The translations under genes were made by a program, and so were the position numbers. 44,720 bases of DNA from Acanthaster planci. Lineage: Eukaryota; Echinodermata; Asteroidea; Valvatida; Acanthasteridae. Within the stretch, counting starts at the first letter, position 1. Each line of letters starts with the position of its first letter. The notes under the pieces were generated by a model. The model saw only the letters and a list, made by a program, of their open reading frames with translations. It made no database searches and was not told the origin of the DNA. Below are positions 30,600-41,076 of the stretch, piece after piece. The stretch covers positions 1,561,056 through 1,605,775 of the forward strand of contig NW_019091486.1 of NCBI RefSeq assembly GCF_001949145.1. Direction: 5' to 3'.

Positions 30600-33500
30600 G
30601 GAGTTAGTATTTTGTTAAGAGATTAATTGCTTCCCCTTCTGAATAAGCTGTGCTAAGCCTGTGGATGAACTGGCCCAATTTACACAACAAAGCCGGTGCA
30701 CAAGAACCATTCGTGGTAAGCTGGGAGTCAGGGTTTTTGTACCAAGGTGGGGGAAATGGTGGTATGCATCAAAGAGGTTGCTGCATAGCCAACTCCTTTT
30801 TGGGAAACGCTCTCTTGCAATCATTGCCCACTTGCAGTTGAATCGGGCAATGGTTTGAAAGGGGATTAAGGGCAATCATTTCCAGCTTGGTGAACCATTT
30901 CTATTTTGACTTGGTGCCTTACCTGCATGCAGTACAGGGTGATTACAGACAATAATTGACAACACTGCCCTGACATGAGGGTGGTGAATACAGCTGGACA
31001 TCTGACGCCCGTTCCCTGCTTTTTCCTGTCCCTTACGGGTTAGGGAATGCAATGGCTCAGCCACCTTAGAGAATCCAGAGACAAACCCCCTGTCGTACGA
31101 GGCCGAGCCGAGAAATGATCGCAACTGCTGCATCATTGTTGGAATAGGCCAATCTTAAATACGAGGAGTTTTGTCAGGATCAACAGATACTCCTTCGCTG
31201 CTGACACTGTGCCCAAGATGCCTAACAGAAACCTGAAAAAGCTGGCCTTCTTTCCATTTAGTTTTAGACTGTAACGCCCGAGGTGTTCAAAGACCTTGGC
31301 CAGGCGGGCAAGGTGTTCCTTAAACGTTCTTGAAAAGACTAACAAGTCATCAAGGTACATGACTAACTCAGAAAGATTAAGGTCACCGAAAATCAGCTCC
31401 ACTATGCGCTGAAAAGTACTAGGCGCATTGCTCAAGCCCTGAGGAAGGCGCAAAAACTCGTTTTGGCCCCATGGAACCTAGAATGCAATCTTCCCTATGG
31501 AATCCTCATGCCTGGCTACTTGGAAGTAGCCATGCGCCATGTCTAGAGACTTAAAGAGCTTTGCCCCCGCCAGAGACTCCAGCGTCTCTTCAATCCTTGG
31601 TAAAGGAAATGCATCTTTTATTGTCTTGGCGTTCAGTAGCCTATAATCAATGCATAGCCTCAACTGTCCACTCTTCTTTCGAACAAGGACAATTGGGCTA
31701 GTGTACGAGCTAGTAGACCTACGAGTAATCTTTCTGTCAAGAAGATCTTGAAGAAGCTGTTTCACCTCTTCAACAAGACTAGGTATAAGTTTAACCCTGC
31801 GATGTGGCAAATTGACTGGTTTATCATCATCAAGCTTTATTTGATGCGGGATCAGATCAAAAATTTGATCCTTCAAAAGCTACACGGTGCATTGAAACAC
31901 TGAAACCACCATCTGCTGGACCCACAAAAATGTGCTCAGTAGGCACAACCTGCGCTGCTACTGCCAGCTCCATAAATGGAGGAATAACAATAGGCTCCAC
32001 ACTGGTGTTAGCCACGAAAAATATCAATAGACACACCATCAAAACTGTCAATACCTTCAAGTAGCTGACACAACACAGAAGGATCAGAAACATCAGATGA
32101 CCGGACTTCCTTGAGGCCACCATGGCTCATCAGACACAACGCCCTTATCAGAAAATCTTTGTCATCTGGTAAAGAAGTGCTTACGTCTAACTTGCATTGA
32201 AGACGTTGAACTGTGCTTGCCTGAATAACCTCTTGGTCGCAAGAGAACACATCTAGAGCCAATGACTCTGAACAAACTTTCGAACCACTGCCTTCAGCGT
32301 TGGATGTGGTTCACATCCAACGAAGTGCCAATTCCCAGTCAGGGCCAAGCTGTGTTAACCCCATAACTTTCACTTGAGATGCAAAATGTTGCATCCAAGG
32401 ATTACAGGACATTGATTTCGGGGAGCATTACAAGAGGCTTCTGTCTCCTTGGATATGAGAAAGTTACCCCTAAACTTCTGGCCAAACACTTCCAGGGTGG
32501 TTTCAAGGTAACCCTGAACAGCAATCTCTAAATCGTTTGCGCCCATTAATTTAATGAACGTACCCACTGGTTCCAACTTCCTAAAGTGCTTGCCATGTGT
32601 GCATTATAAAACCTGGCAGTCATCAAAGAGGTCTCCGCTCCAGTATCTAGTAAACATTTAGTAGGAATGCCATTAATAACTGAAGCCGTTGGAGTTCTGG
32701 CCAGAAGTCTACAGCAAACCTCAGATGATGACAACTTCCTGTCAGCCAACACAGGGTCATATGTCACCTTGTCACAAATAACATGCGCTTGGTCATTAAC
32801 AAGAACTGTGGGCACTACAAAAGATCTAGTATCCTCTGTCACACTGCCCTCTGTGACAGAGGCTAGCTGTTTCCCAAAGGCTCACGCTTAAAGCAGTTGT
32901 CCTGCATGCCCAGGTTTATGGCAATAGGAGCACTGTAATGGACTTCTGCCAATCTTGGCCTTGCCTGCACGCGGCTCAATTGCTAGCTTTGCCATGCTCT
33001 TCGACATGCTTTCTAAATTTGCATTTATATCCGACAGTTGGTCAATCAGAGTTTTGCACTGATGAAACAAGCTGTTTCTGGCTTTCAACTAACTGTGTTA
33101 GTTTGTCATCACTTGCTGCAATCGGTTTGCTGGAGCGCGCAGGGTATACGGTTTGAGCATTTTCAACTTCACCTTCTGGCCTAAAAGTACCTTCTGCATT
33201 GGGATAAAGCCCAAGAGCTAACTCCCGAAAGCCAAAGAATGGCAAGTCCACATGATCATATGACAACTTACGAAGCCCCTGATGAACTGTTCTCTGAGTG
33301 TATTCTCCCTCAATTGACTAAGCGCTGCTCTGTGTTCATCAGTATTAGCTGCACATTCAATTGTATCGTACAACCTAATATATAGTCGGCAAGACTCTCT
33401 TCGGGAAGCTGACTGCGAGCATACAGTGCACTAGTCAATGACTGCACAGTTTTGGGTGCACCGAATCTACGATGAAGCTATGCTTCCAACTTGGTCCATG

Positions 33501-33819
33501 TATCCCTCTCCTGAGGAGGGGGTACACATGACCTCCTCCCCCGTAACTCCTGTCAAATAATGAAAAGCCTTATTGACTTTCTTGGCTCATGCAACCCAAG
33601 CTGCCTCGCATATGTGTTTAAATCCCGTAGCCATTCAGTAATGGTCTGGTCACCTGACTTCCTTGGCTGTCCACTAAATTTGTTCAACTCTATAGTTGAG
33701 GCTCTTTGGTATTTTAAATCTTGAAATGCACCAGCCAGAGTGTCCGCGAGTGCCTGATTTGAGCGCAGGATCGCCTCAACAATATTATCTGGTAGTGCCA
33801 TGGTATGCCTATCTACCAC
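30600..33819 (-). pseudogene. Ty3/Gypsy retrotransposon Gag-Pol, 3'-truncated
   Basis: Minus-strand Gag-Pol in the usual order. Gag starts at about 33819 and continues through shifted frames to 33100. A CCHC knuckle (CSYCHKPGHA, with a 1-base shift just after) is at about 32900-32940. The aspartic protease motif DTGAET is at about 32631-32648. The RT has LCIDYRLLNAKTIKD, FPLPRIEETLESL and the catalytic YLDDLLVFS at about 31334-31360. RNase H start: LRSFLGSASYDRGFV...FSKVAEPLH, and a degraded piece near 30650-30900. A single in-frame TAG at 31478-31480 interrupts the RT, and frameshifts occur in protease-RT and RNase H. Integrase and the 3' LTR are absent. It is antisense to XPC. Confidence 0.88.
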
Positions 33820-34550
33820 TAATGCTGTAGTGAGAGGCTTGTAAAGTACAACACTTCTGAAAGATATTGACCAGCTACGGTCTTAACTAATACAAGTATA
33901 GCCAACAATAAAATGGGCTAACACGTTCCTTTGATAAAAGATTAACAACAAGGGGCTACATCTACTTAACTAAAATGTACCCCCTCTGAGGCTGAGCCAA
34001 GGCAAGTAAAATGTCTCAAGGGAAAATTTACCAAGGCCTGCATAGACATATTATAACATGTACATGTTTATACTCAAAGGTTGCACAAACTGGAAATGAC
34101 TAAAAATATTGGCATACAGCTGTACAACCCCTCCCCCCCCAAAAAAAGACTTAATGGCAAGGTGCTGGGACTACTTCAGAAAAAAATTCTGTCTAAAAAT
34201 TCCTGTCTACGACACCACTTGAAGTGAAGCGACGCTTGTGCATCGGTTCGGACCACGTTGGGTGAGGTGTTATCCTCCAGTAAGAGAGTTCAGTCAATCA
34301 AAGTTGATGATACCTGATGTTGGGTTTATTGATTTCCAGCCGTAACAAAATCCCAGCTATAACAAAATCAATTTGTGACAAAATCCCAGCAGAAACAAAT
34401 CCCAGCAAAAACAAATCTTAGCACCTCGCCAACAATCTCTGAATTAAATACATGTACTTGATGTGCTGCATGCGTTCAAGGCTGTTCAGTTGGCCAAATT
34501 GACTACCAGAATGCTGGAAACTGTGTGCTTAAGCCACGAACTCAGTGTTT
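33820..34550 (-). repeat. Probable 5' leader and LTR of the Gypsy element
   Basis: Region upstream of the Gag start on the minus strand. Near 34205-34220, minus-strand TTCAAGTGGTGTCGTAGACA contains TGG preceded by a possible LTR end, which could be a primer-binding site and 5' LTR edge. The proposed LTR then runs to higher coordinates and includes a roughly fivefold degenerate AACAAAATCCCAGC repeat at about 34340-34420. Without the second LTR in the window, the limits cannot be proven. Confidence 0.35.
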
Positions 34551-35365
34551 CCCTTGTCCACGGCACGGCATAATCAGGTCAAGATGGCAGTAAAGTGGGC
34601 GGAGTCCCAAGACTACTTATCAATATTCATGAGGTCCCTACATGTACATAACCCATTAATATAGACTTGCAAAAGCTCCCATTAACGGTTGCAATAGTTA
34701 AAATTTTCCGAGAAAAAAAATTTGTCGAAAATGACAAAATTTCTGGTGGTAAGATTTCACAGATTGTCTGACACAATTATGTACTTACTTTACCGTAAGA
34801 TATTTCAAGATAATTCGACAGTCCCGTTTTTTAAATCTTACAAGTCCCATAAGCTTACACACTCTAGCGTAGGGCAGAAAGCTGTCTGGCGATCATAAAA
34901 TAAATCACAGCATAAACATGTGCTGCCATCAGAACAATTACTAGGTTTGTTCCGAGTTTAAAGTTTTATGAGCATGAGATATGCCTACAAAAACCCAGTC
35001 ACGTGGAGGAACAAAGAAAAGGGACCAGCAGCTAAACCACCTTTCAAAAGCGACAGCTAGTGCTGTAGCCAAACCGCCGGATCGAGCCCAAAATCATAAA
35101 ACATGGCACTTTCAAACTAAACCAAACTCAGCCACACATGCACTGGTTGGTTTGGATGTTCGGCTTTGATATGGCATGGTATTGGTAGCAAACAGAATGT
35201 ACTTAAAAACTTAATAAAAAACAACACAACAAAAAAACAACACAATGAATACGAGTCCATGTGGTGCGTAGAGCGGGTACTTACAGTAAATTTCCGGTGG
35301 CCCCGGATCATATGATGATGTAAAACGCACGTGGTGAGAATTCACTAATAGCTTACCAAGAATAC
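34551..35365. other. No gene seen
   Basis: AT-rich intronic sequence. A + strand 62-codon frame at about 34981 is Lys/Gln-rich with no recognised motif. Nothing else is supported. Confidence 0.4.
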
Positions 35366-35590
35366 ACAAGGTATGGCATTTCAGCTGCAGAACATCACTA
35401 AATTCTCACTACATCCAATCGTAGACATGCATATTTAGACTGACATTATGTATGCCAATCTCCAATATTCACGCCTTTAAGTTCCATATTAGGTGAATGA
35501 TGCAAAACAAAGTTTGATTGGATGCTGATCGCAGATGGACTCATGTTCGATTGAAGGCAACTCCGGAGGAAAAAAATATGATTTTGCCAG
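35366..35590 (+). repeat. Dispersed repeat, copy 2
   Basis: Aligns with the reverse complement of 3010-3225 through GGTATGGCATTTCAGC, TTCTCACTACATC, GTTCCATA, TTGGATGCTGATCGCAG and GGCAACTCC. The flanking 30-bp repeat seen beside copy 1 is not present here. Confidence 0.6.
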
Positions 35591-35752
35591 GCGAAGTATA
35601 GCAGCGCTTAAGTGCTAGATGAGAGTTGGTGCACACAGAGGCCAAATAATCTTTCCTTTAGTTTGGTCAAAATCGTAGTATTTACTGTAAATCAAAAGAT
35701 CCAAAGAACTGCATCCAGCCTTGAAAAGTCTCCACCTCACTGCCTTGATGCT

Positions 35753-36343
35753 TTAACCACTTTGCACTGGGGCATATATGAACATTGATGACGCTGGGGC
35801 GGGATAATTTTCATTTTTTTCTGTTTTCAAAATTCTTCAAAAATTCATATCTTCATTTACTGGACACTTACACCGACACGGAGGACTGTCTGGTTTCTAA
35901 TCTGACAGACAACATCTATTGACACTGCAGTATTTCAGCCAGGCCTGCTGCCTTGTTAAAAGAGCCCAGATTGTGCAGTGTTACTTAATTTTCTTTTGTT
36001 CACGAACATGGCATAGTGCACTGCTGACCTCTTTCCAACAGGGACCAGATTAGCGTGCAACAGTACTGTGTGGCTCATTGCTGCAGTGGTGGAGTGCTTT
36101 TGTCCCCGGTGGTAATCCACTTGTGCTAAATACCCTAAACCGTGGTATACTGTTTCAAAAAAAGGGTGGATTATCTTCACTATTGAGAGTGAAAAAATGT
36201 TGATAATGCCCACCAGCCTGGTCTTTTGTTACGAGTATGGTCTTTGTTACAAGGCCCAGTTACCTTTGTCCGAATTTGGAGACCACGGCCACACATATAA
36301 AGAATATGTGTCTGGTACCGGCAACCCGGTGGCAGGTGGTTAA
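35753..36343. mobile_element. piggyBac-type MITE, copy E (longest)
   Basis: TTAA at 35753-35756 and 36340-36343 encloses 583 bp. Ends are CCACTTTGCACTGGGGC and GGTGGCAGGTGG. It is collinear with copy C at the left and copy D at the right, and is the reverse complement of copy A. This makes it the best reference for the family. It is non-coding. Confidence 0.85.
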
Positions 36344-36620
36344 GCTGTCCTTTAGCGCAGCAGGCCTTTCAGAAGATACTTCAGCCCTGGCAGCCAGAAG
36401 CAGGAAACTTATGACAATTGCCTACAGCAGTACTTCGAATGGTTTTCACAGAAAGCTGTCGATCCCAATTTTGTGTCTCAAACCATCATTGGGGATTTTC
36501 GTACTTTATCTCTTCAACTCTGGACTGCAAGTACCACTGGCAGAGGTTATCAATCGGCAGTTGGGGAAGTACGCACTGTCCAAAGCACCTTTTGAACCAG
36601 CATATTTTCTTCACTTCATC
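36344..36620 (+). pseudogene. DIRS tyrosine recombinase N-terminal fragment
   Basis: Starts directly at the right edge of MITE copy E. In two alternating frames it reads FSAAGLSEDTSALAARSRK, then QETYDNCLQQYFEWFSQKAV with DPNFVS after it, then LYLFNSGLQ. These correspond to the core-binding (SAM-like) segment of DIRS recombinases: a Ser-Thr start, Y..YL..W..WC, VDP, and FL..LF.SGL. At least two frameshifts are present. Confidence 0.55.
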
Positions 36621-37319
36621 ACTTGACAGTGAAAATGGCTTTTCTCCACAGCATGTGGCAGAAATGAACTGGTCACGTACATGAGTTCAATTTCTAATGA
36701 ACCAATCTCTATATTTTACTCCTCTATGTATTTTCATTCCTAAGTTGACATCCTTTTAAAGTATTGAAGAGGATGAATTATTGTGCCCTGTGAGAATATT
36801 AAAGTTTTACATTGCTGGCACCAAGGAGCTCCCAGGTGATACCACACAACTGTTCATCACAACAGTTCATCCACATTATCCAGCTTTAGTGATAACTATT
36901 GCAAGGTAGATTGTTGAAGCCATATTGCCCCTCACAACATCACCTCTGCCAAAACAGCCAAGTGGGTCTAAGCCTGGTATGTGTACATCAGATCAGCCAT
37001 GCACAGATCACCCAGTTTCTCCAATACCAGGCAAGCTGCAAACATTGCACTATGCAAATCAGGCTCATAATAAGCCAGATCAGGTGAATAAAGCATCAAC
37101 TGCAACTGCTGACCCCCTGGAACCGCAAATGTTGCTCTGTGCAGCTCAGGCTAATCATCAGGCAGTCTGGGGGCTTTCTGACCCACTGGAACTGCGACCA
37201 TTGCGTTATGCTGCTCAGCCTCATTTTCGACCAGCACAGACTCAAGTTCAAGCTCAGGCATAAGTTCATGCCCATCAGATGAGGATCATAGCAACTTCAT
37301 GGGTTCTTTTTCAAAGTGT
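36621..37319. other. Uncertain repeat-derived sequence
   Basis: The + frame at 36925-37263 is Pro/Gln/Ala-rich, but the minus strand is equally open and acidic (ELELESVLVENEAEQ). The stretch lies between two DIRS pieces and may be part of the minus-strand Gag copy. No domain call is possible. Confidence 0.3.
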
Positions 37320-39032
37320 GGATGTTTGGGATATTATGCTTGCAGCATGTTGGAAGAACCCATCAACCTTCACATCATGCTAGCTTTTCTGGGCCGTGCG
37401 GAACTTGACTGGTGCACAGGGGGACGAAAAGAGCGAGAGGTATGTGGTCCCCAAAGCATTGAGGAGGGAGAGGTCTGGACTGGTGAGCTATGCAACTGGA
37501 GCCAGCTGCTGGCGAGGAGGAGGCAAAGGAAGTTCACAGAAGCTGAGCTTGTGAGTTGTTTTGATGCCCTTGGCCTCTGATTCCATCATCTCTATAAACT
37601 TACCTGCAAAATAAGTCTTTCAAATATAAGGGGAGGCTTTGAAGTTAAGCTTTCCCACTCTTGTATGAGATGTTCATTGACTTGAGAGCATTAGCTGGGC
37701 AGGAAGACATAGCTAGGCAGGAAATCCGCAAGAATTGCTTGACAGTAGAGTTCATGTTCTTGTCCAGATTCCTGAGAGCAACTGCAGCAAGGTCTGGAGA
37801 GACAGGAAAATTTTCTTCACATGCATAAGAAGGTACTTCAATAAGAGTGAGAGACAGGCAGTACGTTGGAAACCATGATGAGAAGCTCTTTCCGACTAAG
37901 TTAAGGTAAGCTCCAGGTTGGACTTGTCTTTGTTGAGGAAGGGGTTCTTGCTGGAAGACTTAGCAGAGTTGGAAGCAATTTCGTCTTTAGCGGCACTACT
38001 GTAGAATGGACTGAAAGTCGATGGTCATTCCTGGGAAATTTAAGTAGGCCTTAGCTCTAGCCTGGTATGTACACCAGTGTCTTGTGTTGGAAGGGGCTTT
38101 ATTCATTTCCACACATAAGCAGTGTAGAGGTAGTTCTGGAAAAGCCAATGCCAAGGCTTCCAGTCTAACCGCGTGACGTTTGAAGGAAGGGCATGACTCA
38201 GAGTCCTCTTTGACCAGTGACAAGACAGGTAGACCTAGGACCCGAATCATGTCTTTCCGGAGTAGTCAAAGACAAACTTGCAGTGGAGTCTATTTCTTAA
38301 TCCCTGGAAGATGGATCTTGAAGATCAGATTGTGTCTGGACCGTGTTTTACTGCTTATCTCAGGTGAGATTATGTATGGGTTCAAATGTGGGTTGATTGT
38401 CTGCTGGATTATCCAAGCCTGCACTGACAACCAAAGTGTGTCTGCATTGGACAAAGAAGGTCACAGAGGGCGGATGCGGGTGCAGATCGGCAGGTAAAGG
38501 GTCAGGATCCGGAGCTGTAGTGGGAGTGAAGGCTTCAGATCGAGGCTGCTGACCAGTGAAGAGAGTGTCTGTAAGAGGGTCTGGAAAGCCAAGATAATAG
38601 CTGAAGAAAATGTATTTTGATGTTTGGAGGAATGTGACCTCTTACTGGTTGACCCAGAAGAAGAAGATGTATAACGTTACTGGAGAATCTATGGAGTCCA
38701 CAGATGAAGTAGGATCAGCAGAAGTGAGAGAAGAATTGTTGATCTGTGGTTCACGTTCAAAAGGAGGCTGTGTGTGGAGATGTGCAGTGGTAGTGGATTT
38801 GGAAGCATTCTTCCCAGAGAGCCCCAAAGAGAAGCTGAAGGATGGAATGACGTGGCCATGCAGAAGCCACGGTGGCATAGCAGGCCAGTGGGTTTGGTTG
38901 CTCGGGGTGTGGACTGGAGAGACACGGCAATGGATCTGCATTCCAATGGTGCATTCTCCGTGGTATTGCCAGCAAGTGATGGGGATTCGGCCTAGGATGC
39001 GCTATTGTTTGATTCACACCTGGGTGCCCCAT
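37320..39032 (-). pseudogene. DIRS Gag, fifth copy, minus strand
   Basis: Minus-strand Gag of the same lineage as the fragment at 1-1300. Near 38490-38520 it reads PDPDPLPADLHP, matching PDPIPVDLPP. Near 37770-37850 CEENFPVSPDLAAVALRNLD matches ENSSVTPGFAALTLRGLDN. Near 37530-37620 come KFIEMMESEAKGIKTTHKLS and ELPLPPPRQQLAPVA, then a TSPDLSLLNALGT block, the conserved Gag C-terminus. Multiple stops and frameshifts are present. The 5' edge at 38903-38960 is shared with 22737-22790 in inverse orientation. Confidence 0.7.
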
Positions 39033-39580
39033 TGAATAGGTCTCGGACTCAAGTGGCTGCTACACGCTTACGTGTGTAGTGGCTACTTGGGTCAACAGGT
39101 GGGGCATGGGCTTGCCTCTTGTGGGCCTTGGTGAGCCATTACTTGTGGTGGAGTGGTTCGTCTTGGGTAGGCTGTGGTGATAAGTGCCACTCAGGTAGGC
39201 TCCGTATGCCAAACAGACACGAGCAGGAAGACCAAGGCAGCCTTGTGTGTCCCTCAGTGGCAAACCCCTCACTAACTGGGTATCTGAGATTAACGTTAGC
39301 ACCCAAGTTAAGTGGTGGAACGCAACAGTAGATACAGGTTTAATGGTTGTACCTTCCCTCAATCATACTGTTTTTGAGTTAATAAATTAAAGTTGCCCGG
39401 TTGACCCCATGAAGGTACTTAATAGAAGGAACCCCTGGATTCAGTGTAGGACTACCTTGAAGTATTTAAATGGCAGTAGTACAGGTAATTTGATGATGGG
39501 GGCATGATGTACTGGCCTTATTGAAACAAAAGATGCAAATAAGTAGATTTCACTACTTACCATTGAAAGAGATTTCACTA
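39033..39580. other. No gene recognised; probable DIRS 5' region
   Basis: Lies 5' of the minus-strand Gag copy. A 100-codon minus frame at 39060-39362 has no recognised motif. A small inverted repeat, CTACACGCTTACGTGTGTAG, is at about 39059-39078. Probably untranslated leader of the DIRS copy. Confidence 0.35.
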
Positions 39581-40338
39581 CAGTGGAATGCCGCTATAAT
39601 GAACACAACAGGGTCCACACTAAATGTTCGGTACAGCGATTGTTCGGTATAGCAAAATTTACTGTTGCCATGTTGAAAAGTGCTCTCTCATGTCTTACTG
39701 AAATGCACCCTCTTATGATTCTACGGTTTGCTTTTTTCGTGGTGTTTTGCTGATGCATTCACGATGAAGATTTCTGAAAATTTATCTGTTAATTATTTTT
39801 GTTTTTTATTTAATGTTAAGTTACAAAAAATGATTTCAAGTTTATCCTAGAAGTTGTGAAGCTACTGATCAGGATTGATCTTTGATGCATTCTGTGGCGA
39901 ATCTCAGTGACTTGTGTATCAGTGGCGCCCTCTTTAGACTAATGTTAGTACAATGCCACCGTGCGCATGTGGTTTTCTTTTGCACCCGATCATGCAGAGT
40001 TGCAAAGCCAGTGTCCATTCAATACCGTTGGCAGATTCACTGTGCATGCTCTGGCCATTACTAGAATACGACTTTGAACAAGTGCAGACCAATGTACCCA
40101 GTTTCTCAGTTAATTACAATTAACTCTTCAACAACTAGTGGCTTTGCCTTCTAATCCTTGGTGAAGTGATGGCCACTTGTCACTTTATGACATAAAAAAG
40201 CCGACTCTTTTATCAAGTTGATATTTGGGAATTACAAACGGCAACTGCGTAGTATTCGGTAGGTTTTGTGCACAAAATATTGGGAGTCAAGGACGATGTT
40301 CAGGACAGCCGAATGTTGCGTATAGTGGTGTTCTACTG
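39581..40338. mobile_element. Tigger/pogo-like MITE, copy 2
   Basis: A 758-bp element starting CAGTGGAATGCCGCTATAAT after TA (39579-39580) and ending GTGTTCTACTG. The right TA has mutated to TG. It is collinear with copy 1 (15719-16385), including TTCGGTACAGCG, TTCGGTATAGC, CCTCTTTAGACTA and CCGATCATGC. It carries about 95 bp (about 40032-40127) missing from copy 1. No transposase. Confidence 0.8.
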
Positions 40339-41018
40339 TGCTAAATGCCATTTCCATTGTTTTTTTTGTATTGTTTTATTGATTGCGGTTGTTTATAAAA
40401 AAATTTTATTGTGAATGTCCATTGTAATAGATAAATTGTAAAGATGTAATAGTTAGTTTGTAATTATAATTGTGATTATGTTCTACATTCAGTTTAAAAC
40501 AAATTTCCAAATATTGACAATTATCAAATCAAATTAAACACACTCACAAGAAAAGAGACATACACATTCAGATAATGTGACGTTACACAATAAAGACATA
40601 TGAACGATAAAGAAGTGCGTCGCAACAAATTCAACCAAATTCACTTAAGTCAAGAGAATGACACATGCACACAGCATAATGAAAATGAGTTTATTTATGA
40701 TACATTACAGTTGGTCAGGTTACCACAGAAGGTACATGTATAGCGAAATGGAAAATTAAACAAATTCAAAGATGTTAAAAGTGACACATCCATTAGCAAT
40801 TGCGCTAAGAAAAACAGGAACAAACATGGCGGTGAAGCTGAGCTGTGTTATAGTATTAGAGGGCTTTGTGAAGTTTTTAGCGAATGGCAACAGGCCTAGG
40901 CGTGTAAGGAAATTTGCTAAAGTAGCAACTGTTTGGGTAGGATCAGTGCAGTGGATTAATTATTTTCACCAGCAGTGATGTATTAATAAATAAGTACATC
41001 AAATTATTTTTTTTCCAG
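40339..41018. other. XPC: XPC intron 3, end; no gene recognised
   Basis: AT-rich. A 68-codon frame at about 40772-40978 is Val/Ala/Lys-rich without a recognised motif. A T-rich tract leads to the XPC acceptor TTTTTCCAG at 41018. Confidence 0.45.
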
Positions 41019-41076
41019 AACAACTTCAGGACAAACCTCTACCTACCAGCATTTCCGAGTACAAGAATCATCACTT
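41019..41076 (+). CDS. XPC: XPC exon: start of beta-hairpin domain 1
   Basis: Short internal exon of 58 bp after a strong T-tract/CCAG acceptor, with donor TTGTAAGT. The carried A plus AA gives Lys, then QLQDKPLPTSISEYKNHHL. The vertebrate counterpart is [24 protein letters not shown]. PLPTxIxxYKNHxL is the signature at the start of BHD1, which binds DNA with the transglutaminase-like domain. Two bases remain for the next exon, which should begin with the rest of L(Y)xLKRHLLKxEAIYP. I did not find it in 41077-44720. Confidence 0.9.

Noticed and set aside
36925-37263. Pro/Gln-rich + strand frame as a host protein
   Set aside because: Lies between two DIRS pieces and the opposite strand is also open; more likely repeat-derived.
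40772-40978. 68-codon frame just before an XPC exon
   Set aside because: No XPC similarity and no splice link to the exon at 41019; unremarkable composition.
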